This document shows, one piece after another, positions 23,177 to 34,363 of a DNA stretch of 64,000 nt. Numbering within the stretch: the stretch's first letter is position 1; each line of letters opens with the position of its first letter. The position numbers and the translations under genes were made by a program. Source of the stretch: Manihot esculenta. Lineage: Eukaryota; Streptophyta; Magnoliopsida; Malpighiales; Euphorbiaceae. A model generated the notes under the pieces. The model had not been told where the DNA came from. It saw only the letters and a list, made by a program, of their open reading frames with translations, and did not search any database. Location of the stretch: positions 32,787,342 through 32,851,341 of the forward strand of contig NC_035172.2 of the NCBI RefSeq assembly GCF_001659605.2. Reading direction: 5' to 3'.

Positions 23177-24514
23177 TAGGGCTGTAAATGAGCCAAGCTA
23201 TTCGTGAGCTACTCGAGACTCGACTCGATAAAAACTCGACCGAATTCGGCTCGTTTTTTAAACGAGCTAAGCTCGAGCTCAATTTTGAGGCTCGTCACTT
23301 AAACGAGCTGAGCTTGAGCTCCATAGTATTCGGCTCGTTAAGGCTCGCGAGCTGGCTCGTTTTTAGGCTCGCGAGCTGGCTCGTTGAGAATGCTCACGAG
23401 CAGGCTCGTTAAATAGGCTCGTGAGTAATATTGTTTAAATAAATTGGTGAACCAATTCGTTAAATAAATTTATGAACAAGTTCATATATTATTAAAAAAA
23501 TAAAAATAACTATAAAGTTATAAAATTTAAACTATTATAAATACTTGAAAATTATAGTATTGAAAATTACAAATAATTAAGATTAATTATTATAATTAAT
23601 ATTCTTTAAAATTAAATTATAAAAATCTTTTGTATATAATTATTATAATAAGATTCCATAAAATTAATGTATAATCACAAATAATTAATATTAATTATTA
23701 TAATAAGTATTCTTTAAAATTATAGTACTACATGATAAATTGAGTTGTAAAAATTATATACATTTTAAAATTAAAGTATAATTATAAAAATTTTTTGTAT
23801 ATAATTAAGCATACAATATAAAAGATGATAATAATTATCAAAGTATATTAATAATAATTAATTAAGGTTATATGGATATTGAAGTTGAAATTCAAGTTAA
23901 CTAATTGAACAAGCATGAAGATGATTATAAAGATAATTAAATTATATTAGTTTGTTTCAACTATTGGAAGTTGGAATCAACTTTATTCGTTTGATATTAA
24001 ACTTTGTGTGTAATCTAATTTTATTATGTTGTTGAATTTATATTTATTTGTGTTATTTTAGTTATAAATTGTGTTATGTAATTTTTTTTATGTACACTCT
24101 CTTTTTTTTATATTATTGAAATTAATGATGATTAAAAACTGATTAAAGTGTAATTATTAATTCGAGCTCGAGCCTGAACTTGAGTTCAAACCAAACTTTT
24201 TAATTTTGAGCTCGGTCTCGAGCTTTTTTAACGAGTTTCTTAATCGAGCTTTCCGAGTTCGAGCTCGAGTTTTATTAACGAGTTTCTTAATTGAGCTTTT
24301 CGAGCTCGAGCTCGAATTAGGCTCGTTATTAAATCGAACGAGTCTTTCACGAGTCGAGCTCGAATCGAGCTCGATTATAATATTTAATTCTCGAGCCGAG
24401 CTCGAATCAAATATTAGAGCTCCAGTCGAGCTCGAGCTCGAGCTTCCAAACTTTTTTAATAAACGAGTTTGAGTTTTACAAAACTCGGTTCGGCTCGGCT
24501 CGATTACACCCCTG
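23177..24514. mobile_element. Non-autonomous hAT-like element with GAGCTCGAGCTCG arrays
   Basis: The left end, TAGGGCTGTAAATGAGCC, and the reverse complement of the right end, CAGGGGTGTAATCGAGCC, form an imperfect terminal inverted repeat with a hAT-like CAGGG start. Both subterminal parts (23200-23430 and 24160-24510) are packed with GAGCTCG, GGCTCG and CTCGAGC words, in mirror orientation. The 700-base centre is AT-rich and noncoding. No transposase is present. I could not confirm an 8-base target duplication. Confidence 0.65.
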
Positions 24515-26132
24515 TAATCCCCTATAAATGAAGGTATACATCTATGAAAATTAGCTATTAAAAGAGAAAATCCTCTCTCTAAAAATTAGAGAGAGTTTAT
24601 AATTCAATGGCTTAAATATCTTAAAAATTCAAAACTTTAGTTTTTTTTGTCAATTTAGTCAATTTTTTTTCTTATTAAATTTTGATTAATTTAAAACTTT
24701 AGTATTAATTTTAACTTAAAGTCAAAATTAAAATTGAGAATTGTTAATATAGTAGCTGACTATTAATATTTTATTTGATATTGCTGACGTGGCTAAAAAT
24801 TTCATAGTAAAAATTTAAAATTTTTTTGATATTTATCTATTATAGTCCAATTTTAAATTATTATTTTAATTATAGTTAATTAACTAATTTTAATATAAAT
24901 TATTTAAAATTAATATTTTCTTAGTATAATTAAAAAATAATATATTTATTTATTTTACATAATATAATTTATGGAAATTTTCTTTTTTATGTCTAAGTTA
25001 TATTTTTAAATATATTTATTAATATTATTTATGAAATAAATATAATATTTTATGATTAAAAATATTATATTATTTAAAATATTATTGAGATAACTTTTCA
25101 GTTTCTCTCAAATTAATTATTTTTCCATTAAATGAATTGTTTTTAACATTTAAGCCTAATTCGATTACATAACTTTTTAATTTGTTATAATAATTCGATT
25201 TTGGAACAATGGTGAAACGATATGATCACTTCTAAATTAATGTGTTAGATAATTAATAATTTATCATTTCCCTTTAAAAATTGATGGAGTTTACCTTCTC
25301 GTGGTAAAAAAAAATAATAAGTAAAATTTATTATTTAATTTTTATAATATAAAAAATTTAATTAGTTAATTTTTTTATTTTAAAAATATATTCAAATACT
25401 TTTAAATTTCCACAAAATTTATTAATTAATCGATTATACTATTTAGTTTTTATAGTACGAAAAATTCATTAATATAACCTCTATTAATTTTAAAAAATAT
25501 ATTGAGATATCTCTAAATTTTTTTAAAAAATATATTAATTAATATTAAAAATATTTTAAATTTTTCATCAGCTAAATAATATTTTAATATATTTTTTAAA
25601 TTGATGATTCCTTTCATACTGTATAAAATATCTACCACCAAACTAAACATGGTTTCATCCGGGCTCCTATTTATTCGAAAAAAAAAAAAAGAAGAAGATT
25701 TTTATACTTCCTTTTTAGGCCAAATCACAATATCATTTCATAATATTAAAATAAAACAAGAAGTAGGGAATTTCTTAAGGTTTCTTGGCGTTGGGTTCCC
25801 TTAATTGAAGAGCGAGTTAGTTAAATGTTTATTTTATGCTTGATTTTAAAATTGGAGCTGCGTTGAACATGGTACCAGGCCTCTTCATTTCAGATAAACT
25901 TTGCTTGGTTGCTTCTTTCACCGTATTTTTTTTTATGGCATGATTCCTTTCAGTGGTGCTTCTTTCAAACATACACTGCCATTGGTAGTTGAAACGTAAG
26001 CCTCAAATGTTTAGACTAACTCGGCATTTTGTATTTTTTTTTTATATTGAATTTCGATTAGGATTGGAACGAGCAACTTCAAAATCCTGACACCATTATA
26101 TAATTGTTTTGGTCCTTTACCTTTTGCCAACC
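24515..26132. other. AT-rich spacer upstream of LecRK2
   Basis: No gene or clear element seen. TTATATAATT at about 26096 is TATA-like but lies only about 30 bases before the LecRK2 start, so the true promoter position is unclear. Confidence 0.5.
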
Positions 26133-28076
26133 ATGGCCTCTCTCTGGAGCTTGCAAAATTTGCTTTTTCTGCTCCTTCTGGTTCTTCCTCCTGCTAACTC
26201 AATCTCCTTTCAGAAACCGCGGTTCGATTCTCTTGACCCCAGTATAATCTATGAAGGAGGTGCAACAGCATCTGTTGGAGCTGTTGAATTCAACAGTGAC
26301 ACTTATATGTGTCAAGTTGGTAGAATCACTTACGCTGACAAGGTGCCTCTCTGGGATTCCAAAAGCAGAAGGCTCACTGATTTCACTAATCATTTCTCTT
26401 TTTACATTGATGTCCAAGGTCGAAGTTCTTACGCTGCTGGATTTGCTTTCTTCCTTTCTCCGGTTGGATTTCACATACCACCCAATTCAGCTGGAGGATT
26501 TTTAGGCCTGTTCAATATCACAACTAGTGACTCCCCACAAAACCAAATCGTTCACGTTGAATTTGACTCCTTCCCGAATACTGAATGGGATCCTCAGGTT
26601 CAGCATGTGGGGATTAATAACAATTCAGTTCATTCAGCTACGTATACATATTGGAATACTAGTTTGCACACTGGAGATACTGCTGATGTGTGGATCACTT
26701 ATGCTGCTTCAACCAGAAATTTGACCGTGTCTTGGAAATATCAAACAACTCAGGCTTATAATGAGAACACCAGCCTTTCGTATATTATTGATCTCAGGGA
26801 GGTTCTGCCTGAGTGGATACAGATTGGATTTACAGCTGCTACAAGTAATCTGATAGAACGCCATGTACTTCAATCCTGGGAGTTTAAATCGAGTTTGGAG
26901 ATGAAGGAAACAAATGGCGAAAATTCTAAGAAGGTAGGATTGATAGTTGGCCTAGCAGTTCCATTAGCTGTTCTGATATCTGCTGTGGTTCTTGTATTTG
27001 GAATCTTGTGGAGAAGGAAGCAGAAGAGGAGAGAAACACCAGAGACGATGAACTTAACATCAATTAATGAAGACCTTGAAAGAGGAGCAATCCCAAGAAA
27101 ATTTTCTTACAATGACCTTGATTCAGCTACCAAAAACTTTTCACACGAGAGGAAGCTAGGAGAAGGAGGGTTTGGAGCTGTTTACAAGGGCTACCTTGCT
27201 AATCTAGACATGGCAGTCGCTGTGAAGAAAATTTCAAGGGGTTCTAAACAGGGGAAGAAGGAGTACATAACCGAGGTGAGGGTCATCAGCCGGTTGAGAC
27301 ATCGGAATCTGGTGCAGCTCATCGGCTGGTGCCATGAAGGAGGTGAATTTCTTCTTGTGTACGAGTTTATGCCAAATGGTAGTCTTGATTCTCACCTCTT
27401 CGGGAAGAAGAGTCCGCTCATCTGGGCCGTCAGATACAGAGCAGCTCTTGGCTTGGCCGCTGCGCTGCTCTACCTTCACGAAGAGTGGGAACAATGCGTG
27501 GTCCACCGGGATATAAAATCAAGCAACATAATGCTTGACTCGAATTTTAACGTAAAGCTTGGAGATTTTGGGTTGGCTCGACTCATGGACCATGAGCTAG
27601 GTCCGCAAACAACAGGGTTGGCTGGAACTCTAGGCTACTTGGCTCCAGAATATATAAGCACAGGCCGGGCGAGCAAAGAGTCAGACATCTATAGCTTTGG
27701 TGTCGTTGCATTAGAGATTGCTACCGGAAAGAAAGCAAATGATCCTTTTGGGCAAAATTCAGACAAGAAATTGGTAGAGTGGATTTGGGATCTTTATGGA
27801 AGTGGCAAACTGAGAATAGCTACTGATGAAAGAGTTCGTCAGGATTTTGATGAGAAAGAAGCAGAGTGTTTAATGGTGGTTGGATTATGGTGTGCTCATC
27901 CTGATTACAATCTGAGACCTTCAATAAGGCAAGCAATGCAAGTTCTTAATTTCGAAGCAGAATTGCCAATTCTTCCTGGAAAAATGCCAGTTCCCTTGTA
28001 TCATGTGCCAACATCATCATCAGTTTGCTCTGCTGAACCTTTAATTTCATGTTCAAGCATTGAGGCAGGTCGTTAA
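26133..28076 (+). CDS. LecRK2: L-type lectin receptor kinase (class IX-like), intact
   Basis: The product has 647 residues and no intron. A signal peptide (about 1-23) precedes a legume-lectin domain (about 24-255) with metal-site elements VEFDSFPNTEWDP and GINNNS. One TM follows (about 267-291) and then a Ser/Thr kinase (about 323-600). Catalytic elements are complete: GEGGFGAVYKG (343-353), Lys365, HRD (458-460), DFG (478-480) and APE (504-506). I chose the ATG at 26133 because the hydrophobic signal begins there. The family sits in the plasma membrane, and class IX members act in defence and cell-death signalling; that role is inferred here. The best match in this window is the other LecRKs, and it is a likely functional member of the cluster. 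Confidence 0.95.
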   Translation: MASLWSLQNLLFLLLLVLPPANSISFQKPRFDSLDPSIIYEGGATASVGAVEFNSDTYMCQVGRITYADKVPLWDSKSRRLTDFTNHFSFYIDVQGRSSYAAGFAFFLSPVGFHIPPNSAGGFLGLFNITTSDSPQNQIVHVEFDSFPNTEWDPQVQHVGINNNSVHSATYTYWNTSLHTGDTADVWITYAASTRNLTVSWKYQTTQAYNENTSLSYIIDLREVLPEWIQIGFTAATSNLIERHVLQSWEFKSSLEMKETNGENSKKVGLIVGLAVPLAVLISAVVLVFGILWRRKQKRRETPETMNLTSINEDLERGAIPRKFSYNDLDSATKNFSHERKLGEGGFGAVYKGYLANLDMAVAVKKISRGSKQGKKEYITEVRVISRLRHRNLVQLIGWCHEGGEFLLVYEFMPNGSLDSHLFGKKSPLIWAVRYRAALGLAAALLYLHEEWEQCVVHRDIKSSNIMLDSNFNVKLGDFGLARLMDHELGPQTTGLAGTLGYLAPEYISTGRASKESDIYSFGVVALEIATGKKANDPFGQNSDKKLVEWIWDLYGSGKLRIATDERVRQDFDEKEAECLMVVGLWCAHPDYNLRPSIRQAMQVLNFEAELPILPGKMPVPLYHVPTSSSVCSAEPLISCSSIEAGR

Positions 28077-28100
28077 TTCCTGACTCCACCTTCCTGTTGT

Positions 28101-28106
28101 AATAAA
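28101..28106 (+). terminator. Possible poly(A) signal of LecRK2
   Basis: AATAAA lies 25 bases after the stop codon. The position is early but usable. Confidence 0.4.
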
Positions 28107-30681
28107 TTAATTTTGTTTCTTTTGACATTGTGCATGTGAGACAAAAAGCTGGAAAAATCAAGATGAGCAGTGTGAAAAGAACTTGCTTTGCAGGAAGGAC
28201 TGCAATTGAAAATATTGGGCTTAAATTGAAATAATTTTATATGATGTTTGACTATATCTCTGTGTGATAATGGAGTGCCTCCTAAGTAAAACTTGTTTAG
28301 TTATTTAATTAGGTGGGTTAGTTGTTATCATGGGCAAGAGATGGAGATGGGAAAATTTTAAATTGTAAAAGAATGGAGGGTAGCTATAACGTTTGACTTA
28401 GAAATTGTTTAAGCAAATGATTTCGATATCTTTTTTACAATTTTTAAGCAAATGATTTTGATATCTTTTTTTATTGGTAAAGATAAGGTTAAGAATCCAA
28501 TAATCATACAATTTAAAAATTAAGTACGAAAAATAATTCATACACAAATTTAATATGATTTGTTAATTTGATTATATTCACAGTGATTAAAATTTTTTTT
28601 ATTTTCATGTGAGTTTTTAAAAAAGTCGTGTCTAAAAATGGTAAAAATAGTAAATTTTTAAAAAACTTTTTAAATGATGATTGAATAATTGATATGTAAC
28701 TCAAAAATTAAAATAAATGTATAATTTATACTAGAGATACGGAGAGAATTTCACATTGAGAACCGGGAGAGAAATTGTTTTTTATTTAAAACGATAAAAA
28801 AAAAGATATTAGAAGAAATTATTTTCTATTTAAAACGATAGAGAAAAAGATATTAGAATATTATGAGAACCGAAAAAGAGGTAAAAAACCCTCAATTTAA
28901 AAGTTAGTGAGGGAGGGAGTTTCAAAATGCTGTTAGCTTCTGAAATTTATACTATATATCATCAAAATGACTTGATTCGATTTGCTTTACAATTATAAAG
29001 TCCTTAATTAATCTCGTAAAGATGTGGAACAAGCTCACCTCTTCTGGCCCAAATAGCACTTTGTAGTGTCTTGGGTTTGACAATGTTAACTCTGCCCTTC
29101 AGTACTAACGTGTTGGGCCAGCTGAATTCATTTTCATTAGGTTAGCTTATGGTTCAACCTCATTACATTTTAAATTCATTATACTTGCAAATCCCAAATT
29201 TAAGACACTAACCTCTATTTGTTTAAACCCTGACAACTGGACAAATTTCTGATGATTTGGATCGCAACGAGTAATTTTCAGGAACAAGCCTTCTCGCCCG
29301 CTTCAAGTGCGTGATCAAGTCTTCAGGCTATAATCATTGTTTAACTTGAAAATTTTCCTATAACACATTTACACAGATAGTAAATATATATAAGGATTAA
29401 TATGAATTGTAAATATGATGAAAAAGCAAAAATTTACATAATCGTTTGGAATCCAGTGCACATTACTTGTTATATAAACGACATGTATCGCATGTATTTG
29501 CTCAGCGTGACAGCTCGTCTAGCATCCGCTTGTATACGACATGCATATCAGTTTCCTCTTTCCATTTTCCTCCTCCTTTACCCAAAGAAAATCAGATAAA
29601 TGTAATTGTCGAATGCTTTTTACCTTATTAATAGAAAATATAATAATTAATAATTAATTAATTAATGAAAAAAATATAATAAATATTTTTTAATCAATAA
29701 AGTAAAGAGTATTTCGAGTAAAGTCGATAGGAATTCATATAGTTGAAATGAAAGGTCAAACTTGACAAGCTGGACAAGTTTTCGGACGACTTGGGTCAGG
29801 AATAATTGTCGGTGACAGCAGCGTTGGCCCCCGCTTGAAGGGTAATCAAGTCTTCATTTATTTTGATACAATTGGCCGTCTCCACTATCAAAAGCTATCA
29901 TTATTGTTTACTCGTTGTCCACTTATGAGTCTTCATTATTCGATTAATATTTTGACTAATTATAAATTTATTATTAAATATCTCCTTTACTGTTCGGGCA
30001 TTCTCTTAAAAAGAAGCAGTGTATAAATTGACCTGTAAAGAGGTCTCTCTCTCTCACGTTTTAGTGAGAGAATTTTTTTCTTTTGATATTTTTATTTTAG
30101 ATTCCAAATTTTCTTTTTTTTTTTTTAATTCAGGTCCTCCCTTTATCCTCTTGTCCCGAAAGTGGATTACCCTCCTCTCCTTTTGGGTGAAGTATTTTAT
30201 ATTTAAATAATTATTGTTTAGTTATTTTTAAGATAGATCGGTACTAAATAATGAGAATTTTCGTTGGTTAGATTTACAGTATTTTAGGTTGTTGTCTTTG
30301 TTTTTCTTTCAGAATTGGAAAAATGGCAATCATGACATTTTTATGAAGAGTTTGGTGCTCCAAAAGTTAAAGGCAATAGATTTTGCTTGTTGCTTATCCT
30401 AAAATCTTATCCAGAGACTAGATATTTTTGACTATATAACCTCCATTTTTTCATCGGCATGTGGCTCTCACTTGACTTTAATAGTGATACCTGAGCTCGA
30501 TCATAGAAGTTATATCTTTCTCCTTTTTAAGTGTCCGACATTTACTACTAACACTCGATCTAGTATTGTTTGCGGTTCCTAATAATCCTTGTGCCATCCA
30601 TCATTTTTTGGGCCAATCTAGCTTTGGAGTGTTTGCCGATCGTGGTGCTCCTTTCTATTTTCCAATTTGTTATTTATGGCT
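28107..30681. other. AT-rich spacer with two small repeats
   Basis: No gene seen. A unit of about 45 bases (GAAATTATTTTCTATTTAAAACG and relatives) is duplicated at about 28770-28860. A diverged direct repeat of about 100 bases pairs 29228-29330 with 29757-29860 (both contain CTGGACAA and end ATCAAGTCTTCA). The stretch 30450-30681 plus 47080-47375 was continuous before the Copia insertion. Confidence 0.5.
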
Positions 30682-30686
30682 TCAGC

Positions 30687-31026
30687 TGTCAGATATACAA
30701 TCTATGCAAAACTCAGTAAAAACAAACACAACAAATTAAATAAAGAAGACGATAAACATGACATTTCGATTAATTTTTTCTGGTTTTGTAACAATAATAT
30801 TGTTTTTCTCTCAGCTCAGTTTTATTCAACAAACTTGAAGAATAAACACAGAATAAAATGTCATGTAATCTTCCACATTCCTAAATACTTACTCCAGCAA
30901 ATCTATGACTAACTAATACATAAGACACTAAACAATGTGCTATACAAAAAATAATCAACTAATGCAATATGAAAAAACAAACATCGGTAAACAAACCAAC
31001 AATCAGCAATAAGATTAAACACTATA
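30687..31026 (-). repeat. 3' LTR of the Copia element (~340 bp)
   Basis: Begins TGTCAGATATACAA on the + strand and aligns with 46687-47074. Its last bases have decayed from ATTACA to ACTATA. A purine-rich tract (on the minus strand AGGAGGGTGAC) abuts it. Confidence 0.88.
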
Positions 31027-31075
31027 GTCACCCTCCTAATCTTGTTGCGGTTACTGGAGTTATTGATTCCGAACC

Positions 31076-31807
31076 GTAGCTCTTCCATCTTTAAGTGACC
31101 AAGAGGCTTCGTTAAGATATCAGTCAACTGTTTCTGTGTCTTCACATACTCCACCTCTATGTCTCCTCGTTACACACAGTCACGTATAAAACAAAATTTT
31201 GTGTGAATGTGCTTACTTCTCTCATGATGAATTAGATTATTGGTGAGTGCAATGGCAGACTTGTTGTCAATTTTTAACACTACGCTATCCTGCTTCTCCT
31301 GTTAAATTTCACCCAACAATCTTGCTAGCCATACTCCCTAACACACACTAATAAACTCGGCTATATATTCAGCTTCACAAGACGATAGTGCCACCACTTT
31401 TTTTTTTGGGACACCCATGTGATTGGATTATCCCCAAGGAAACAAATCACACCCGTGGTGCTCTTCCTATCATCAACATCACCTGAAAGATTATTGTCAC
31501 TGTATCCTGTCAGTTTCAGACCTGAATCCTTTCCATGTGTATAGTGGCATCCATGATTGATTGTACCATTCACATATCTCAGAATCTGTTTAACTATAAC
31601 CATGCGGGTTGTAGTTTGTGCTTTCATATAACGGCTAATAACACTAATTGAATATGCCAAGTCAAGTCTTGCATTTACCAAGTATCTTAGGCTGCCTATT
31701 ACACTCTTGTACAGAGTTGAATCCATTGATGGACTGTCATCTAGCTTGCTTAATTTCAATCGAGCTTCCATTAGAACCTGGCAAGGTTTGCAATCGGCTA
31801 AATCCAT
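31076..31807 (-). pseudogene. Copia RNase H region
   Basis: The frame 31807-31361 encodes the usual Copia end: SLRYLVNARLDLAYSISVISRYM, ILRYVNGTINHGCHY, GYSDNNLSGDVDDRKSTTG and ICFLGDNPITWVSQKK. The next part, VEYVKTQKQLTDILTKPLG (about 31090-31150), is in another frame, so there is at least one lesion between. DADWAGD of active copies is altered to DNNLSGD here. Confidence 0.88.
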
Positions 31808-31858
31808 CTTTTCAAGAATTTTTACGGCCTAACCTACTTGACAAAGAGTAATACCTTG

Positions 31859-32640
31859 TTATTCTTGCGATATTTTGATCCCTAGATAATAGCTCAATAA
31901 TTCGAAATCACTCATCTCGAACAGACTCTTCATTTGATCCTTGAAGTATGCAATATCATCCATATAGACTCCCACCAGAATAGACTCTTCATTTGTTCTT
32001 GAACCTGTGATGATGAGATTATCCATATAGACTCCCACCAAAGTGATCGCACCCTCCATAGACCTTGTATACACAACATATTCAATTGGACATCTCACAA
32101 ATCCAAGGTCATGTAATCTCTTATTAAGCTTTGCATTCCATGCCCTGGGAGCTTGACGCAGACCATACAAAGTCTTGTTCAACTTTAACATTTTATCCTA
32201 TTGACCCTTCTCTACAAACCTAGCCAGCTGCACTACGTATACATCTTCTTCAAGTTCACTATTTGAGAATGTTGACTTGACATCTGTGATGTACCTGCCA
32301 TACTTTATGCGCTGCAAGTGCCAAAAACATTCTCATTGTTTCCAATCTCATGACCGGGGCAAAAACTTCATTGAAGTCTATGCCTTGCTTCTGTACGTAG
32401 CCCTTTAAAACCAACCGAGCTTTGTGCCAGACAATGTGTCCAAATGGATTTTTTTAAATTTTGAAAATCCACTTTAGACCTATGGCTTTGTGTCCCTTCG
32501 GCAATTCTATGAGCTCTCAAGTCCCATTCTTCTTAATGGCCAACATTTCCTCTATCATAGCTTGTCTCCAATTTTCATTGCAAGCTACTTCCTCATATGT
32601 TATTGGTTCTTCCAATGATAAGAAATAGAGCCCTACCTCA
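31859..32640 (-). pseudogene. Copia reverse transcriptase with duplicated catalytic box
   Basis: The minus strand shows NENWRQAMIEEM (about 32570), [15 protein letters not shown] and the part NKTLYGLRQAPRAW. The YxDD region then occurs twice, as LVGVYMDNLIITG (about 32000-32043) and LVGVYMDDI (about 31952-31978), where other Copia elements have one. Several stops lie between 32200 and 32530. This RT is dead. Confidence 0.88.
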
Positions 32641-32644
32641 TCTT

Positions 32645-33393
32645 CTATCTCCTTTGTTCATCATAAATTTCTTGCAATGATCGGTATCGCCAGACATCTT
32701 CTGAACTGGAATCGAATTCACTTGAGGAAGTTGACATCGACGGTACACTCCTTGCAGGAATGCTCCTTCTCAGATCGTAGATGTTCGGCGTTCGTGACAC
32801 ACTCCTTTTCAGATCACAGCTCACTGGCATCATTCATAGCACACTCCTTTTCGGATCATAGCTCACAGATGTTTGCAGCACACTCCTTGCTGGGCTCGCG
32901 TCTTCTTCATATCGTCCATTAGAATGAGCGATGCGTTTAGCTCCGTTCCCTATACCTTCTCTAAACTCATTATATATAGTTAGTTTTTTACCTGAATTAA
33001 ATAGAGTTTCCCTTGGAGTGGACTCCCAACTCCATTGGTTGTCTTCCTCAAATAGGATATCTCTACTCACATGCACTCTTCCTGTCTTTGGATTATAAAC
33101 TCTGCAAGCTTTAGTCCCAGGTTCATCATCGATAAAGACCATTGTATTACTTCTGTCTTCCAATTTCCTAAGATGTGGAGAGATGTCTTTCACGTGTGCT
33201 AGGCATCCAAACACACATAGGTGATGTACATTAGGCATCCAAACATACGTAGGTGCTTGATACAGTGTCCTCCTTTCTACACTCTTCATTGGGGATTTGT
33301 TCAAAAGGTAGACTGTCGTTCATGCCGCTTTTGCCCAAAACATGGTAGGCATCTCTTTGCTCTTCAAGAGACTCCTTGTCATTGCCATGATCG
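32645..33393 (-). pseudogene. Copia integrase C-terminal part and linker
   Basis: The sequence begins abruptly at MAMTRSLLKSKEMP, where integrase normally continues from its core. An in-frame TGA follows, then VYLLNKSPMKSVE, VFGCLAHVKDISPHLRKLEDR and GTKACRVYNPKTGRVHVSRD. The linker (about 32745-32905) has a repeated peptide like YDLRRSI, CDLKRSVS and YDPKRSVL, from a repeated DNA unit containing ACACTCCTTTTC. The zinc-binding and DDE parts are missing, replaced by the Gypsy-type protease. Confidence 0.85.
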
Positions 33394-33813
33394 TTAAATA
33401 TTAAATTTAATTACTTCTCCATCAAATTCTATGGTGAGAGCACCATCATGCACATTTATTTTAGTTTTAGTCGTGCTAAGAAAAGGCCTACCCAACAAAA
33501 TATCAGATGTAATCTTAACTTTATCATCTTTCATGTCAATGATGTAAAAATCTGCAGGAAAAATTAACCCATCAACTTGGACTAGAACATCTTCTAAAAT
33601 ATCCTCGGGATACACAATAGATCTATTAGTAAGTTGGATGACAACACCTGTTTTCTTTAAGAGACCAGCTTTTAATGAATTATATATAGATAAAGGCATG
33701 ATATTAATTGAGACTCCAAGATCACACATAGCTTTTTTAAATCTAAGATTACCAATGGTGCAAGAAATAGTAAACATACCTCTATCATTGTATTTAGGAG
33801 GCAAGTTCGACAC
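33394..33813 (-). pseudogene. Athila/Gypsy-type protease fragment inside the Copia element
   Basis: The frame encodes about 139 residues that match the protease region of Athila-1 and Athila-2, not Copia: RGMFTISCTIGN, MCDLGVSINIMPLSIYN, VLVQVDGLIFPADFYIIDM and SDILLGRPFLSTTKTKINV. Its upstream edge joins the Copia gag zinc knuckle (CFNCNEFGHFVSN, last Cys missing) in the same frame. Its downstream edge, FNI and a stop, is followed within 20 bases by Copia integrase. It is diverged from both Athila copies, so it is not a piece of Athila-2. The Copia protease and integrase front are absent. Confidence 0.88.
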
Positions 33814-34358
33814 AAAGTGCCCAAACTCATTACAATTAAAACACCGTACCTTTTTTTATATCAAATTTCTTAGATCTCCAATTCTCATTGTTGTCGCATC
33901 CTCGTCCACGGCCGCGCTCTGAGCCACCATGCCTATGCCCACAACCATGTCCACGAGCACCGCCATTATCACACCCTTTGGCATGTTCTTTCGGTGAACC
34001 AGCTCTTGAGCTCACCATCTTCTCATGCGCATACCACTCCATGCGTATTAGGAGTACATGCTCACCTCTTTTCATGCCACGGTTGTGTAGGCGCTCTTAA
34101 TGAGCCTTAAGTGAACCAGTCACTTCCTCCATTATCTTGCTCTTCAGATCACCGAACTCCTCAACTATAGAGGCAATTTGGATGAATTTCAGTGACATTG
34201 CATGCAACATCTTCTTCCCTATGTACTCCTCGTCTAATTTTTCACCAAGTCCGTGCAGCTTGTTGACGACGGTAGACACCCTACCAACGAAATTATCGAC
34301 AGCTTCATCATCATCCATGTAAAGACTCTCAAACTCCCATCTCAGAGTTTGTGCTTTC
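33814..34358 (-). pseudogene. Copia gag, C-terminal part
   Basis: The minus strand encodes [40 protein letters not shown] and LKSKIMEEVTGSLKAHEE, the UBN2-type gag, followed by a Gly/Arg/His-rich region and a knuckle-like motif. A one-base frameshift lies near 33850. At 34359-34363 it is cut by Athila-2; the first half of gag is at 46312-46600. Confidence 0.85.
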
Positions 34359-34363
34359 ACCTC

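Noticed and set aside
23169..24532. 8-bp duplication ATAAATGA around the hAT-like element
   Set aside because: It occurs on both sides but would add about 18 uneven bases outside the inverted repeats, and ATAAATGA is a common word in this AT-rich DNA.
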